A program made the position numbers and the translations under genes. From NCBI GenBank assembly GCA_037179515.1, contig JAXCGZ010013671.1, positions 1 through 64,000 of the forward strand: a DNA stretch of 64,000 nucleotides, in the 5' to 3' direction. Numbering within the stretch: position 1 is the stretch's first letter; every line of letters begins with the position of its first letter. A model generated the notes under the pieces. It was not told the origin of the DNA. It saw nothing but the letters and a program-made list of their open reading frames with translations, and did not search any database. Below are positions 33,885 through 45,508 of this stretch, piece by piece. Source of the DNA: Halocaridina rubra (lineage: Eukaryota; Arthropoda; Malacostraca; Decapoda; Atyidae).

Positions 33885-34015
33885 TGTGACAAAGTGTTTC
33901 GCTCAAAGTCACCAGAGGCTGTTAGATGCCTTATTAGTTAATTTAGTAACTTAACTGTCATTTTTCTAACTAAAAAAAATAATTCCCACTTCTTGACTTT
34001 TGCAGATTATGAATA

Positions 34016-35483
34016 CAGTGTTGCCTCACTTATCGCGGTAGTTCGGTTCCGGGACCCGGCGCGAACCAGGAAATCCGCGAAGTAGGATCAGCCTATATGT
34101 ACATAGATATTTTAATATATTTTTACGTTTACACTGTATAAACTGTCCCTATATTGTTAACATACCACCCTTTACTTCATAGATAACAGCATGCAAGCGT
34201 AAATTTATATGAAAATGATAGGAAAACTTACCGTGAATGTGATGATGACATGACATACATACTCATTTACAATTATTTTTTAATTTACGTACTGTATAAA
34301 CAGTCCCTGAACTGTTAAAAAAACACCCTTTACATTATAAATAACAGCAAGCAACGTAAATTTTTATGAAAGTGATAGATAAAATTACGGTGAAGGAGGT
34401 GATGATGACGTGATATACATACTCATTTACAATTATTTTTTTGCTTACATACTGTATAAACCCTCCCTGCACTGTTAAAAAAACACCCTTTACATTATAA
34501 ATAACAGCAAGCAACGTAAATTTTTATAAAAGTGATAGGAAAACTTACTGTGAATGTGATGATGATGACGTGACATACATACTCATTTACAATTATTTTT
34601 TCGTTTACGTACTGTATAAACCCTCCCTACACTGTTAAAAAAACACCCTTTACATTATAAATAACAGCAAACAAAGTAAATTTTTATGAAAGTGATAGAT
34701 AAAATTACGGTGAATGAGGTGATGATGACGTGACATACATACTCATTTACAATTCTTTTTTCGTTTAAGTACTGTATAAACCCTCCCTGAACTGTTAAAA
34801 AAACACCCTTTACATTGTAAATAACAGCAAGCAACGTAAATTTTTATGAAAGTGATAGATATAATTACGGTGAATGAGGTGATGATGACGTGACATACAT
34901 ACTCATTTACAATTATTTTTTCGTTTACGTACTGTATAAACCCTCCCTTCACTGTTAAAAAAAATACACTTTACATTATAAATAACAGCAAGCAACGTAA
35001 ATTTTTATGAAAGTGATAGATAAAATTACCATGAATGAGGTGATGATGACGTGACACACATACTCATTTACAATTATTTTTTCGTTTACGAACTGTATAA
35101 ACCCTCCCTGCACTGTTAAAAAAACACCCTTTACATTATAAATAACAGCAAGCAACGTAAATTTTTTATGAAAGTGATAGATAAAATTACGATGAATGAG
35201 GTGATGATGACGTGACACACATACTCATTTACAATTATTTTTTTGTTTACAAACTGTATAAACCCTCCCTGCACTGTTAAAAAAACACCCTTTACATTAT
35301 AAATAACAGCAAGCAACGTAAATTTACATTTCCAATAAAAAAATTAAAATACTGAAATTTTTTTTTTCAATATTTTAATATTTTTGCGTATACCCATAAA
35401 ATAAAATAATAATTTATCCAAAAAAAAAATCGCGATAGAGTGAGAACGCGAACCAAGAAACGCGAAAATCCGGGGTAACACTG
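34016..35483 (+). mobile_element. Non-autonomous pogo/Tigger-like DNA element
   Basis: Terminal inverted repeats CAGTGTTGCC (left) and its near complement GGTAACACTG (right) sit between TA dinucleotides (34014-34015 and 35484-35485), the duplication expected of Tc1/mariner-pogo elements. Both subterminal regions carry GCG-rich motifs (tatcgcgg, gcgcgaacca and atcgcgatag, gcgaaccaag) typical of Tigger-related MITEs. The interior is a ~160-bp satellite, and no transposase frame is present. It interrupts LTR C after gattatga. The family name is by motif resemblance only. Confidence 0.75.
34120..35325 (+). repeat. ~160-bp tandem satellite inside the DNA element
   Basis: Seven to eight units are spaced 157-163 bp. 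Each contains actgtataaaccctccctg, acaccctttacattataaat, gatgatgacgtgacatac and actcatttacaatt. The first unit is the most diverged (cataccaccctttacttc near 34161). Small minus-strand open frames across the units are by-products of the repeat. Confidence 0.9.
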
Positions 35484-37452
35484 TATTTGCAATTTATATC
35501 TTAGCTTATAGCTAATTTTAAATATACCTTATTTACTATTCCTGTATATGTAGAAGCAGAGTCCTGATATAAATGCTGCTCCCAATTTTCCACCTTTTCA
35601 GTGAACCTATCAGATACGTTTTGTTTACAATTTTCTTATGATAAAATAGCTCTTGCTGATAATTTTGTTATAAATTTGACCTTGCTGTTATGTCATTAGC
35701 CTGTCTAGATATATTTCAGTAGCTTCTGTATTATTTGAGTACTTAAATTCCGTCTCATACAATGCAAGGAACGTTCTAGAGATTGCTTACCAGTAACCTA
35801 ACTTTCCATTATTATTCTCGTTTTATTTTATTTGCTTCCACTTGTTGCACCTAAAATACTGTCTCTCCCTTGCATCTCTGCTATTATTGCCTGCCAGGGA
35901 CCACCACTAAAGTAGTCCTTAAATGATATAAAAGCCAGCTACTGCTCTAGAAATATATCCTACAGATGAGGGACATTGAAGCCTTCTCATTTGGCAGCCA
36001 AACATCCCAGAGGCAGCATCTCGCCTCAGCAGTCAAGTTTATTTCAACCTTATTTACGTGGCATCTTCACAGGAATTCATCTGGCACAAACAAGGTGAGG
36101 GATAGTGTATGGTAAAGCTCGTGGGTCAAGCAAATTGGTTTTTCGAGAATTAGTTACATTCGTTACTGGTTAAATCCTACGAATTTTTTCTCATATTCCA
36201 TTCCCATACAAACGAATTTTTGTAGATTACCTAACTGGAATCTCAGCTGCCAAAGTTAATTCCTTAACCTGGAAATTACAGCTGATATACATTGCTAAGA
36301 AGTTTCCTTTCATTGAAAGAGATAAACGAAAATCTCATCCTCTGAAGACTGGTTATGAGCCCGTAAAATCTATCCCTTCTCCTAACAAATTCTAATTTCA
36401 TTTCACCCCTTTCTATCATCGTGAATAAAGTGTATTACGTCAAAAACTCGTCAATAAAGCTATTTGCTATATAAATTGCAAATAATTAATTATTTAACTA
36501 AAGTATTTTATGCTATAAACTGCAAATAATTAAAAGGTAATTTTACCCTGTTGGCTTTGCAAATATTTCCTGCTAACCACAATTTAATGAATGCATACTG
36601 TATTTATCTTGCTGATTCTTCATATGTTGGGGACAAAGTGTTTTGAGCCATAAGTGCAAATACTTCAAAAGGTGGTTTTGCCCCCCCCCCCTTTTCATTG
36701 CAAACAGTTCTTGATGACTATCAGTGAATGAATACTGTATTTATCTCGTAGAGTCTTCCTTTATCGTAAATAGAGTGTCTTACCATATTAATTGCAAATC
36801 AGTAATAAGCATTGCAACTTTTGTGGTTGCCCACAATATAAGGAATACATACAGTACTGTATTTGTCTTGCTTATTCTTCATTTATTGTGAATAAATTGT
36901 TTCCTTTAATACCAGCAAAGAATTAATGGTTTTGTATGCTATTTTGGTAGCATAAATATTTCTGGTTAACTGTGAATAACCAATATATTTTCATCCAGTA
37001 GAATAATATTGGAAACTCATTATATGTGTACTCATGCTTTCAGTTTCCCATTATTAACAACAGTGTGTCGTTTCTGTTTCTGCAATTGCAGTGTCCTCTA
37101 TTCTACTCTGCCTGTGTGACAGAGGTAATCATCGAGTTGAGGCCAAAGTCTTGGCATACATCTGTGGTGCCGGGAAACGAAATCGTGCTCACCACCTCCG
37201 GGATTCGAGGCAGCATTTCATAATATTTAATTTGAAAAATTTAATTCAATTCTTTTAATGTCATTGCATTTCCAAAATTAAAAGAAAGTTGAATTCTGAG
37301 TTTCATTTAACCGCGTAGTGGTATAACGGGTGGGCTGTTCAAGTACAAATATCTGTCCTGTCTGTTTGTGAGCTCTTAACCGAGCTCAATACTTTGAGTC
37401 CCCTTAGGAAAACAGAATCTTAATAACACTCTACCATTCAACCCATCGAGAT

Positions 37453-37470
37453 TGGCGCCCGAACAGGGAC
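37453..37470 (+). other. Primer-binding site, exact tRNA-Lys(UUU) complement (element 4)
   Basis: The sequence tggcgcccgaacagggac is the canonical 18-base complement of the 3' end of animal tRNA-Lys(UUU), also used by lentiviruses. The other four copies each differ by one base, so this is the family consensus. Confidence 0.9.
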
Positions 37471-40400
37471 CCGAACAGACAGTCTGATTTTAATAAATTT
37501 ATTTTTATTTTGCTTTTTAACATTGCACATGAAACCCGATTACCATTTGCTCGATTATTGAAATGAATGAATCTTAGACTGCACACAAAAATTTTATCGC
37601 TAGAGACGTTGCGAATCAGAAATTTTTTTTTAATTTTCAAAATTGATTATGGTAACTAATATTTTCTTGTGTCCCATGTGGTAAACAAAATTCCAGGAAA
37701 TCTACATGAGATTATGTGATTACCTAATTGTGATTACCTAATTGTGTTTACGGGAAAGAGCCCAAAGCTTGTATCTTCCCGTCTCCTGATCGCTTCCATT
37801 TTATACTTAGTGATACTTATCATACCTGTCCTTAAAACAATGGATTGAGATAGCATTAACTACCTCCTCGCTTAGCCAATTCCAATTATCAACTACTCTT
37901 ACACTGAAAAAGTATTTCCTTACATCCTGCAAAGAAGTTTTCTTACCAAGCTTCAAACTATGACCTCTAGTTCTAGAGGCAGCCATATCAAAATATCGAT
38001 CCCTATCCACTCTATCATAACCATGAAGGAATTTAAAGACTGTCACCATATCCCCCCTCACTCTTCTAGCTTCGAGTGATGGTAAGTCTAATTCCCTCAG
38101 CCTCTTATCATAACTGAGATTGCGTATTTCTGGCACCAGTTTCGTGGCATGTCTTTGAACTTTTTCAAGCTTAGCTATGTGCTTTTTCAAGTGCGGATTC
38201 CAAAAGGGGGCTGCATATTCGAGTTTTGGCCTCACATAGGTTACATAAATATTTCTGAACATTTCCTTGTCCATGTGCCTGAAGGCTACCCTTACATTTG
38301 ATAAGAATGTATATGCTGCCCTTACTATGCCATTTATATGTATTTCTGGAGACAAATCTGCCATTATGTTTACCCCTAGATCTCTCTCATTTTCTGTCTC
38401 TTGAAGTTGTACTCCAGCCACCAAGTAGTCAAGCTTGGGCCTTCTTGCACTTGTACCCATTCTCATTACCTTACATTTTGAAGTATTGAATTTCATTAGC
38501 CACTTTTCTGACCACTCATGCAGATTATTTAGATCCTCCTTAAGTTCTCTACCATTGTTCTCGTTTTTTACTTTCTTCACAATCTTTGCATCATCTGCAA
38601 ACATATTCATGAATGAATTTATAGACTCTGGTAGGTCATTTACATATACAAGGAACAAAAGTGGCCCTAAAACTGAACCCTGTGGAACTCCACTACTAAC
38701 TCTTCTCCATTCAGACACTGAGTGTCTTACTCTAACCCTCTGTTCCCTTCCTTCTAAGTAAGTTTTTATCCATTCCAAAACATTTCCACCTATTCTAGCC
38801 ATTGATTGCAGCTTCCTAATAAGTCTCCCATGTGGAACAGTGTCAAACGCTTTCTGGAAGTCTAGGGATATGCAATCTGCCCAGCCCTCTCTTTCCTGTA
38901 AGATTTGGCTTACCTCATCATAAAATTCTAATAAGTTTGTTACTGTTGATCTACCTTCTCTGAAGCCATGTTGCCTCACTGACAAAAAGTTGAAGGATTC
39001 CAAGTGAAGAGAGATATGTTTCCTTAGTAGTTTCGCCATAACTTTGCAAACTATGCTGGTCAAGGAAACTGGTCTATAGTTCAGAGCTGTATCCCTCCTT
39101 CCCTTTTTGAAGATAGGTATCACATTTGCTTGTTTCCAGCATCTTAGAATTTCCCCCGACTCCAGTGACTCCTTAAATATGATACTTAGTGCCACTGATA
39201 TTGTGTTTGTGCATTTTTTAAGCACATGAGGGGATATGTCATCAGGACCTGTAGCTTTATGAACATCTAAATCCATCAGCGCTTTGCATACCTCTGTGGC
39301 TGTAAGGTTGATGTTCTCTAATACCGGCCCTTGAGCTTCTATCACTGCAATCTGAGGGGGTGGGGTATTTTCTACTGTAAATACTGACTGAAACTCCTTG
39401 TTCAATTCTTTGCAGATCTCTTCATCCGTCTCAGTGATGCTTCCATCCGCTCTCTTTAGCCTTAAAACCTGTTCTTTTACCTTCAGTTTTCCTCTGATAA
39501 AGCTGTGGAAAAGCTTGGGATTTTCTTTAGCCTTCCTGGTGATGTCCCTCTCATAGTCTCTCTCTGCTTCTCTCCTTTTACTTAGGTAGTCATTTCTTGC
39601 TCTTTTGTAAGTTTGCCAGGCATTTATGTTTTTTCTCCTCCTATGCCTTTTCCAGCATTTGTCTCTCTACTCCTTATCTCTTTTACACCCATTATCGAAC
39701 CATTTCTCTCTGGCATGAATTACACCTACTTTGGTGACAGGTATGCAGCAATCTATTATCTTCCCATATTTCTCACAAAAGATGTCATACATTTCTTGTA
39801 CAGATTTGTTGTAAAATAAGGTTCTCCAGTCAATAACTGCAAAAAGCTCATTCATTTTGATGTAATCTCCTTTCGGATAGTTCCTCCTCATGACTTAAGA
39901 AATTTTGCATGATGAGAAGACATGTTATTTAAAATTTCATTTATTTGTGTGATAAGATTGAGTTTTAAAGCATTCGTGTTTTATATATCAATTAAAGGGT
40001 GATACTTGATAAGAATTGTTTATAATTCCTTGGGATTTAGGAATTGGGAGTAAGCATATTAAGTATTTTTTGCTTATAATTGTGTTTTATATTCAAGCAT
40101 TGACTGCTCATAGATTGGGAAGAAAAACTTTGGTGTCATTTATCGAGCCTAGGCTAAGCCTTTCATGTGTCTGAGTTGTCACTCAAAACTAAATTTTCTT
40201 ATTTCTAGTAGAAATGTGTAATCTGGCTGCCTAGTAAGCCATTAGCTTATCTATTGTGCATTTTTCATAGGATCTGTGCTCTTTTGGCAACACTCCAGAA
40301 TTTTACTTACGACATTTTATTTGTGGGTACTGCCATATACGCACTCATACGCAGGCACGACCGCTATACTGTACTTGTTTGTATTCTCTGGCACTGGGTG

Positions 40401-40873
40401 CTAGTCGGTAAAATTCGTTGTTGCTTATTCCTTTCATTTGCACCATAACCGCAGGTACTGCCACGTATTGCTGTTAAGCAGGCATGACTGCCATCCCGTA
40501 TTACCAGTGTTTCATACACTGTTTTGCAACATTTTGCTGCTGTTGCACTTGTGTTGCTTATTCCTTTCATTTGCACGATAACCGCAGGTACTGCCACATA
40601 TTGCTGTTGAGCAGGCATGACTGCCCTTCTGTATTACAAGTGTTTCATGCACTGTTTTGCAACATTTTGCTGCTGTTGCACTTGATTGTATTTTGAATCA
40701 CTTTTATGGTGAGGTTTTGAGATCACTTTTACTTTTAAGTTTGAACTGTGGTGTTGAATTTTTGTTTTTCTCTTCTCGGTGTTGTGTGGTTCTTTCATTT
40801 CTTTCTACTATTGTAGAGATTTGTTTTTTGTGGTTGTTTTGGCACTTTGTTATTGACTGTTTAGGAAACCACC
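37471..40873 (+). other. Leader of element 4, split by a LINE
   Basis: Leader sequence 37471-37718 and 39891-40873 is homologous to that of the other elements. The second part carries one 81-bp unit (40305-40385) and two ~135-bp units (40420-40690), fewer than in elements 1 and 2. The LINE replaces about 6 bp (gtaaca) of the leader and has no clear target duplication. Confidence 0.8.
37719..39890 (-). mobile_element. 5'-truncated CR1/jockey-type LINE in element 4
   Basis: The minus-strand frame runs from about 39891 to 37807 with a single in-frame TAG at 39667-39669. It covers the end of the linker, the whole RT domain (VIPIFKKGRRDTALNYRPVS; LDFQKAFDTVPH; GVPQGSVLGPLLF; FADDAKIV with both catalytic Asp) and the C-terminal region ending HSFKDRYDKYH-like. 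The endonuclease and ORF1 are missing. The 3' tail at 37719-37752 holds two attacctaattgtg units. It retains the FADD motif lost in the full-length copy at 42597. Confidence 0.92.
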
Positions 40874-41131
40874 ATGGAAACCAGGAAGTCACAGGAAACA
40901 AACATGGAAACCAACGAAACATTCGATGAGGAGCGTTACCTGGAAATAATGATTGCTAGGGGTGAGAGATACGGTCTTTCCCCAGGGCAGAAGCTCTTCG
41001 AATGGGCCAATGAGAAGATGGTTGAACGCCAAGAAAAGCTGGAGAAGAGAACAAGTGGTGGGGCACAAGCACAACGTGATGAGGAACAAGCACAATGTGA
41101 TGAGGCACAAGCACAACGTGATCAGGCTCAA
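40874..41131 (+). pseudogene. Element 4 Gag N-terminus, truncated by LTR E
   Basis: An ATG in a strong context (ccaccatgg) opens a frame matching the first ~70 residues of element 5 Gag (TFDEERYLEIMIARGERYGL). It then has an expanded AQRDE/AQCDE repeat (about 41066-41125). LTR E was inserted at 41132, after ctcaa, and cuts the gene off. The rest of the element should lie to the right of the window. Confidence 0.88.
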
Positions 41132-42683
41132 TGTTGTGGTTAGGATGGTTGTTGGGGTTTAGGATGCTAGAGTGTTGTTAAGATTCTGTTTTACTAAGGG
41201 GACTCAAAGTACCGAGCTCGGTTAAGAGCTCACAAACAGACAGGACAGATATTTGTACTTGAACACCCCATCTCTATTACCATTAGTCGGTTAAATGAAA
41301 CTCAGAATTCAACTTTCTTTTAATTTTGGAAATGCAATGACATTAAAAGAATTGAATTAAATTTCTCAAATTAAATTTTATGAAATGCTGCCTCGAATCC
41401 CGGAGGTGGTGAGCACGATTTCGTTTCCCGGCACCACGGACGTATGCCAAGAATTTGGCCTCAACTCGAAGATTACCTCTGTCACACAGGCAGAGTAGAA
41501 TACAGGACACTGCAATTTCAGAAACAGAAATGACACACTGTTTATAATAGGAAACTGAAAGCATGAGCACACATATATTGAGTTTCCAATGTCATTCTAC
41601 TGGATAAAATATATTGGTTATTCACAGCTAACCAAAAATATTTATGCTACCATAATAGCATACAAAACCATTAATTCTTTGCTGGTATTAAAGGAAAACA
41701 ATATATTCACAATAAATGAAGAATAAGCAAGACAAATACAGTACTGTATGTATTCCTTACATTGTGGGCAACCACAAAAGTGGCAATGCTTATTACTGAT
41801 TTACAATTAATATGTTAAAACACTCTATTTAGGATAAAGGAAGAATCTACGAGATAAATACAGTATTCATTCACTTTTGGTTATCAAGAACTGTTTGCAA
41901 TGAAAAAAGGGTGAAAAACCACCTTTTGAGGTATTTGCAACTTATAACTCAAAACACTTTTTCCCCAACATATGAAAAATTAGCAAGATAAATACGGAAT
42001 GCATTCATTAAATTGTGGTTAACAGGAAATATTTGCAAAGCCAACAGGGTAAAATTACCTTTTAATTATTTGCAATTTGTATAGCAAATAGCATTATTGA
42101 CGAGTTTTTGACGTAAAACACTTTATTTACGATGATAGAAAGAGGTGAAATAAAATTAGAATTTATTAGGAAAAGAGATAGATTTTTACGGGCTCATAAC
42201 CAGTCTTCAGAGGATGAGATTTTCGTTTATCACATTCAATGAAAAGAAATTTCTTAGCAATGTATATCAGCTGTAATTTACAGGTTAAGGAATTAACTTT
42301 GGCATGTGAGATTCCAGTTTGGCAATGTACAAAATTTCGTGTGTATGGGAATGGAATCTGAGCATAAAAATCCGTAAGATTTAGCCAGTAACGAATGTAA
42401 CTAATTCTCGAAAATAAACCAATTTGCTTGACCCACGAGCTTTACCATACACTATCCCTCACCTTGTTGTGCTAGATGAATTCCTGTGAAGATGCCACGT
42501 AAATAAGGTTTGAAATAAACTTAGACTGCTCAGGCGAGATGTTGCCTCTTGGAAGATTGCGCCAAAAAGAGGACGCCTCAATGTCCCTACTGGTGATTAC
42601 CTAATTGTGATTACCTAATTGTGTTTACGGGAAAGAGCCCAAAGCTCGTATCTTCCCGTCTCCTGATCGGTTCCATTTTAGAC

Positions 42684-45506
42684 TTAGTGATACTTATCGT
42701 ACCTGTCCTTAAAACTATGGATTGAGATAGCATTAACTACCTCCTCGCTTAGCCAGTTCCAATTATCAACTACTCTTACACTGAAAAAGTATTTCCTTAC
42801 ATCCTGCAAAGAAGTTTTCTTACGAAGCTTCAAACTATGACCTCTAGTTTTAGAGCCAGCCATATCGAAATATCGATCCCTATCCACTCTATCATAACCA
42901 TGAAGGAATTTAAAGACTGTCACCATATCCCCCCTTACTCTTCTAGCTTCGAGTGATGGCAAGTCTAATTCCCTCAGCCTCTCATCATAACCGAGATTGC
43001 GTATTTCTGGCACCAGTTTCGTGGCATGTCTTTGAACTTTTTCAAGCTTAGCTATGTGCTTTTTCAAGTGCGGATTCCAAAAGGGGGCTGCATATTCGAG
43101 TTTTGGCCTCACATAGGCTACATAAATATTTCTGAACATATCCTTGTCCATGTGCCTGAAGGCTACCCTTACATTTGATAAGAATGCATATGCTGCCCTT
43201 ACTACGCCATTTATATGTATTTCTGGAGACAAATCTGCCAGTATGTTTACTCCTAGATCTCTCTCATTTTCTGTCTCTTGAAGTTGTACTCCAGCCACCG
43301 AGTAGTCAAGCTTGGGCCTTCTTGCACTTGTACCCATTCTCATTACCTTACATTTTGAGGTATTGAATTTCATTAGCCACTTTTCTGACCACTCATGCAG
43401 ATTATTTAGATCCTCCTGAAGTTCTCAACCATTGTTCTCGTTTTTTACTTTCTTCACAATCTTTGCATCTTCTGCAAACATATTCATGAATGAATTTACA
43501 GACTCTGGTAGGTCATTTACATATACAAGGAACAAAAGTGGCCCTAAAACTGAACCCTGTGGAACTCCACTACTAACTCTTCTCCATTCAGACACTGAGT
43601 GTCTTACTCTAACCCTCTGTTCCCTTCCTTCTAAGTAAGTTTTTATCCATTCCAAAACATTTCCACCTATTCTAGCCATTGAGTGCAGCTTCCTAATAAG
43701 TCTCCCATGTGGAACAGTGTCAAACGCTTTCTGGAAGTCTAGGAATATGCAATCTGCCCAGCCCTCTCTTTCCTGTAAGATTTGGCTTACCTCATCATAA
43801 AATTCTAATAAGTTTGTTACTGTTGATCTACCTTCTCTGAAGCCATGTTGCCTCACTGGCAAAAAGTTGAAGGATTCCAAGTGAAGAGAGATATGTTTCC
43901 TTAGTAGTTTCTCCATAACTTTGCAAACTATGCTGGTCAAGGAAACTGGTCTATAGTTCAGAGCCGTATCCCTCCTTCCCTTTTTGAAGATAGGTATCAC
44001 ATTTGCTTGTTTCCAGCATCTTGGAATCTCCCCCGACTCCAGTGACTCCTTAAATATGATACTTAGTGCCACTGATATTGTGTTTGCGCATTTTTTAAGC
44101 ACATGAGGGGATATGTCATCAGGACCTGTAGCTTTATGAACATCTAAATCCATCAGCGCTTTGCATACCTCTGTGGCTGTAAGGTTGATGTTCTCTAATA
44201 CCGGCCCTTGAGCTTCTATCACTGCAATCTGAGGGGGTGGGGTATTTTCTACTGTAAATACTGACTGAAACTCCTTGTTCAATTCTTTGCAGATCTCTTC
44301 GTCCGTCTCAGTGATGCTTCCATCCGCTCTCTTTAGCCTTAAAACCTGTTCTTTTACCTTCAGTTTTCCTCTGATAAAGCTGTGGAAAAGCTTGGGATTT
44401 TCTTTAGCCTTCCTGGTGATGTCCCTCTCATAATCTCTCTCTGCCTCTCTCCTTTTACTTAGGTAGTCATTTCTTGCTCTTTTGTAGGTTTGCCAGGCAT
44501 TTATGTTTTTTCTCCTCCTATACCTTTTCCAGCATTTGTCTCTCCACTCCTTAGCTCTTTTACACCCATTATCGAACCATTTCTCTCTGGCATGAATTAC
44601 ACCTACTTTGGTGACAGGTATGCAGCAATCTACTATCTTCCCATATTTCTCACAAAAGATGTCATACATTTCTTGTACAGATTTGTTGTAAAATAAGGTT
44701 CTCCAGTCAATAACTGCAAAAAGCTCATTCATTTTGATGTAATCTCCTTTCGGATAGTTCCTCCTCATGTCCTCAGTGCCTCTACTCTCAGGAAGAATAT
44801 CTTCAATGATATACTCCATCAACAACACACATTGGTCACTCTTTCCAATTGGTGGTTCATACTCAATATTTTCAATATCCAACACATTATCTGTGAACAC
44901 TAGATCAAGTAGTGATGGCTCATCCCCACCCCTGGCTCTTGTTGGTTCCATTACATGTTGGTGTAGGAAATTACCTTGTACGCAATCTAGGAATCTTGCC
45001 CCAAATGAGTCCTCACCACTGTGTGGGTCAAGATTTATCCAATCTATCTCTTTATGATTAAAGTCTCCCATAATCAAAATCCTACATTTTTTCTCCCGTG
45101 CCATGTTAACAACTGAGTTTATGACTTCAATAGTACCTATATGACTTTCCTCATAAATTTCAAGCCTATTTTGGTTCCTTGGTGGGTTGTATACAACAGT
45201 TATTATAATGCTCTCTGACCCAGTATTTATGCGAGCAACAAGAAATTCCCTGAACTCACTTTCTATAGCCAAGTTTATTTCTTCAACTTGAATCCTCTCA
45301 CTTATGAGCAGTGCTATCCCTCCACCAGTCCTCTCACATCTTTCAACCCTTAGTATTCTGAAGCCCTTAGGAAAAACTGTGACACTGTTTATGTCCTCAC
45401 TCAACTTAGTCTCTGTAAATGCTACTATATCTGCCTTACTGTTGTGAATCCTATCTTTTAATTCTACTGCCTTACCAGCTAATCCATCAGCATTTGTGTA
45501 TAACAA
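42684..45506 (-). pseudogene. LINE ORF2: endonuclease-reverse transcriptase with one nonsense codon
   Basis: The frame is open for 940 codons except for a single TGA at 43425-43427, where the copy at 37807 has AGA. The N-terminal third is an APE-type endonuclease (AFTETKL, MGDFNHKEIDW). Its last motif reads KSDQ, with Gln (44832-44834) in place of the usual catalytic His. The RT domain follows (IPIFKKGRRD, LDFQKAFDTVPH, GVPQGSVLGP), with FAED in place of FADD (Glu codon 43470-43472). The C-terminal region ends HSFKDRYDKYH. The listed start is a TTG: the frame continues upstream into ORF1, so ORF2 probably overlaps ORF1 or is reached by re-initiation. Confidence 0.9.
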
Positions 45507-45508
45507 TC

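Larger units (their letters stand above)
33885..37448 (+). repeat. LTR C, older 5' LTR of Gmr1-like element 4
   Basis: It starts TGTGACAAAG and ends just before an agat plus primer-binding site, with the terminal CA decayed to CG. After removing the DNA element at 34016-35483 it is about 2.1 kb. The excess is a ~165-bp stretch at about 35592-35760 and the 38-bp segment shared with the LTR at 10361. It is more diverged than the array LTRs, including a run of C at 36682, so this is an older or different subfamily copy. Confidence 0.85.

Noticed and set aside
34743..35316. Minus-strand small membrane-like proteins repeated in tandem
   Set aside because: They are frames through the ~160-bp satellite inside the DNA element, with no independent support.
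34120..35325. CRISPR-like repeat array
   Set aside because: Adjacent full-length ~160-bp units without unique spacers, in a eukaryotic transposon context. This is a satellite.
36680..36692. C-homopolymer as a regulatory or origin-like signal
   Set aside because: It sits where the other LTRs read tgcaccc followed by a T run. It is a local expansion in an old LTR and may be a sequencing artefact.
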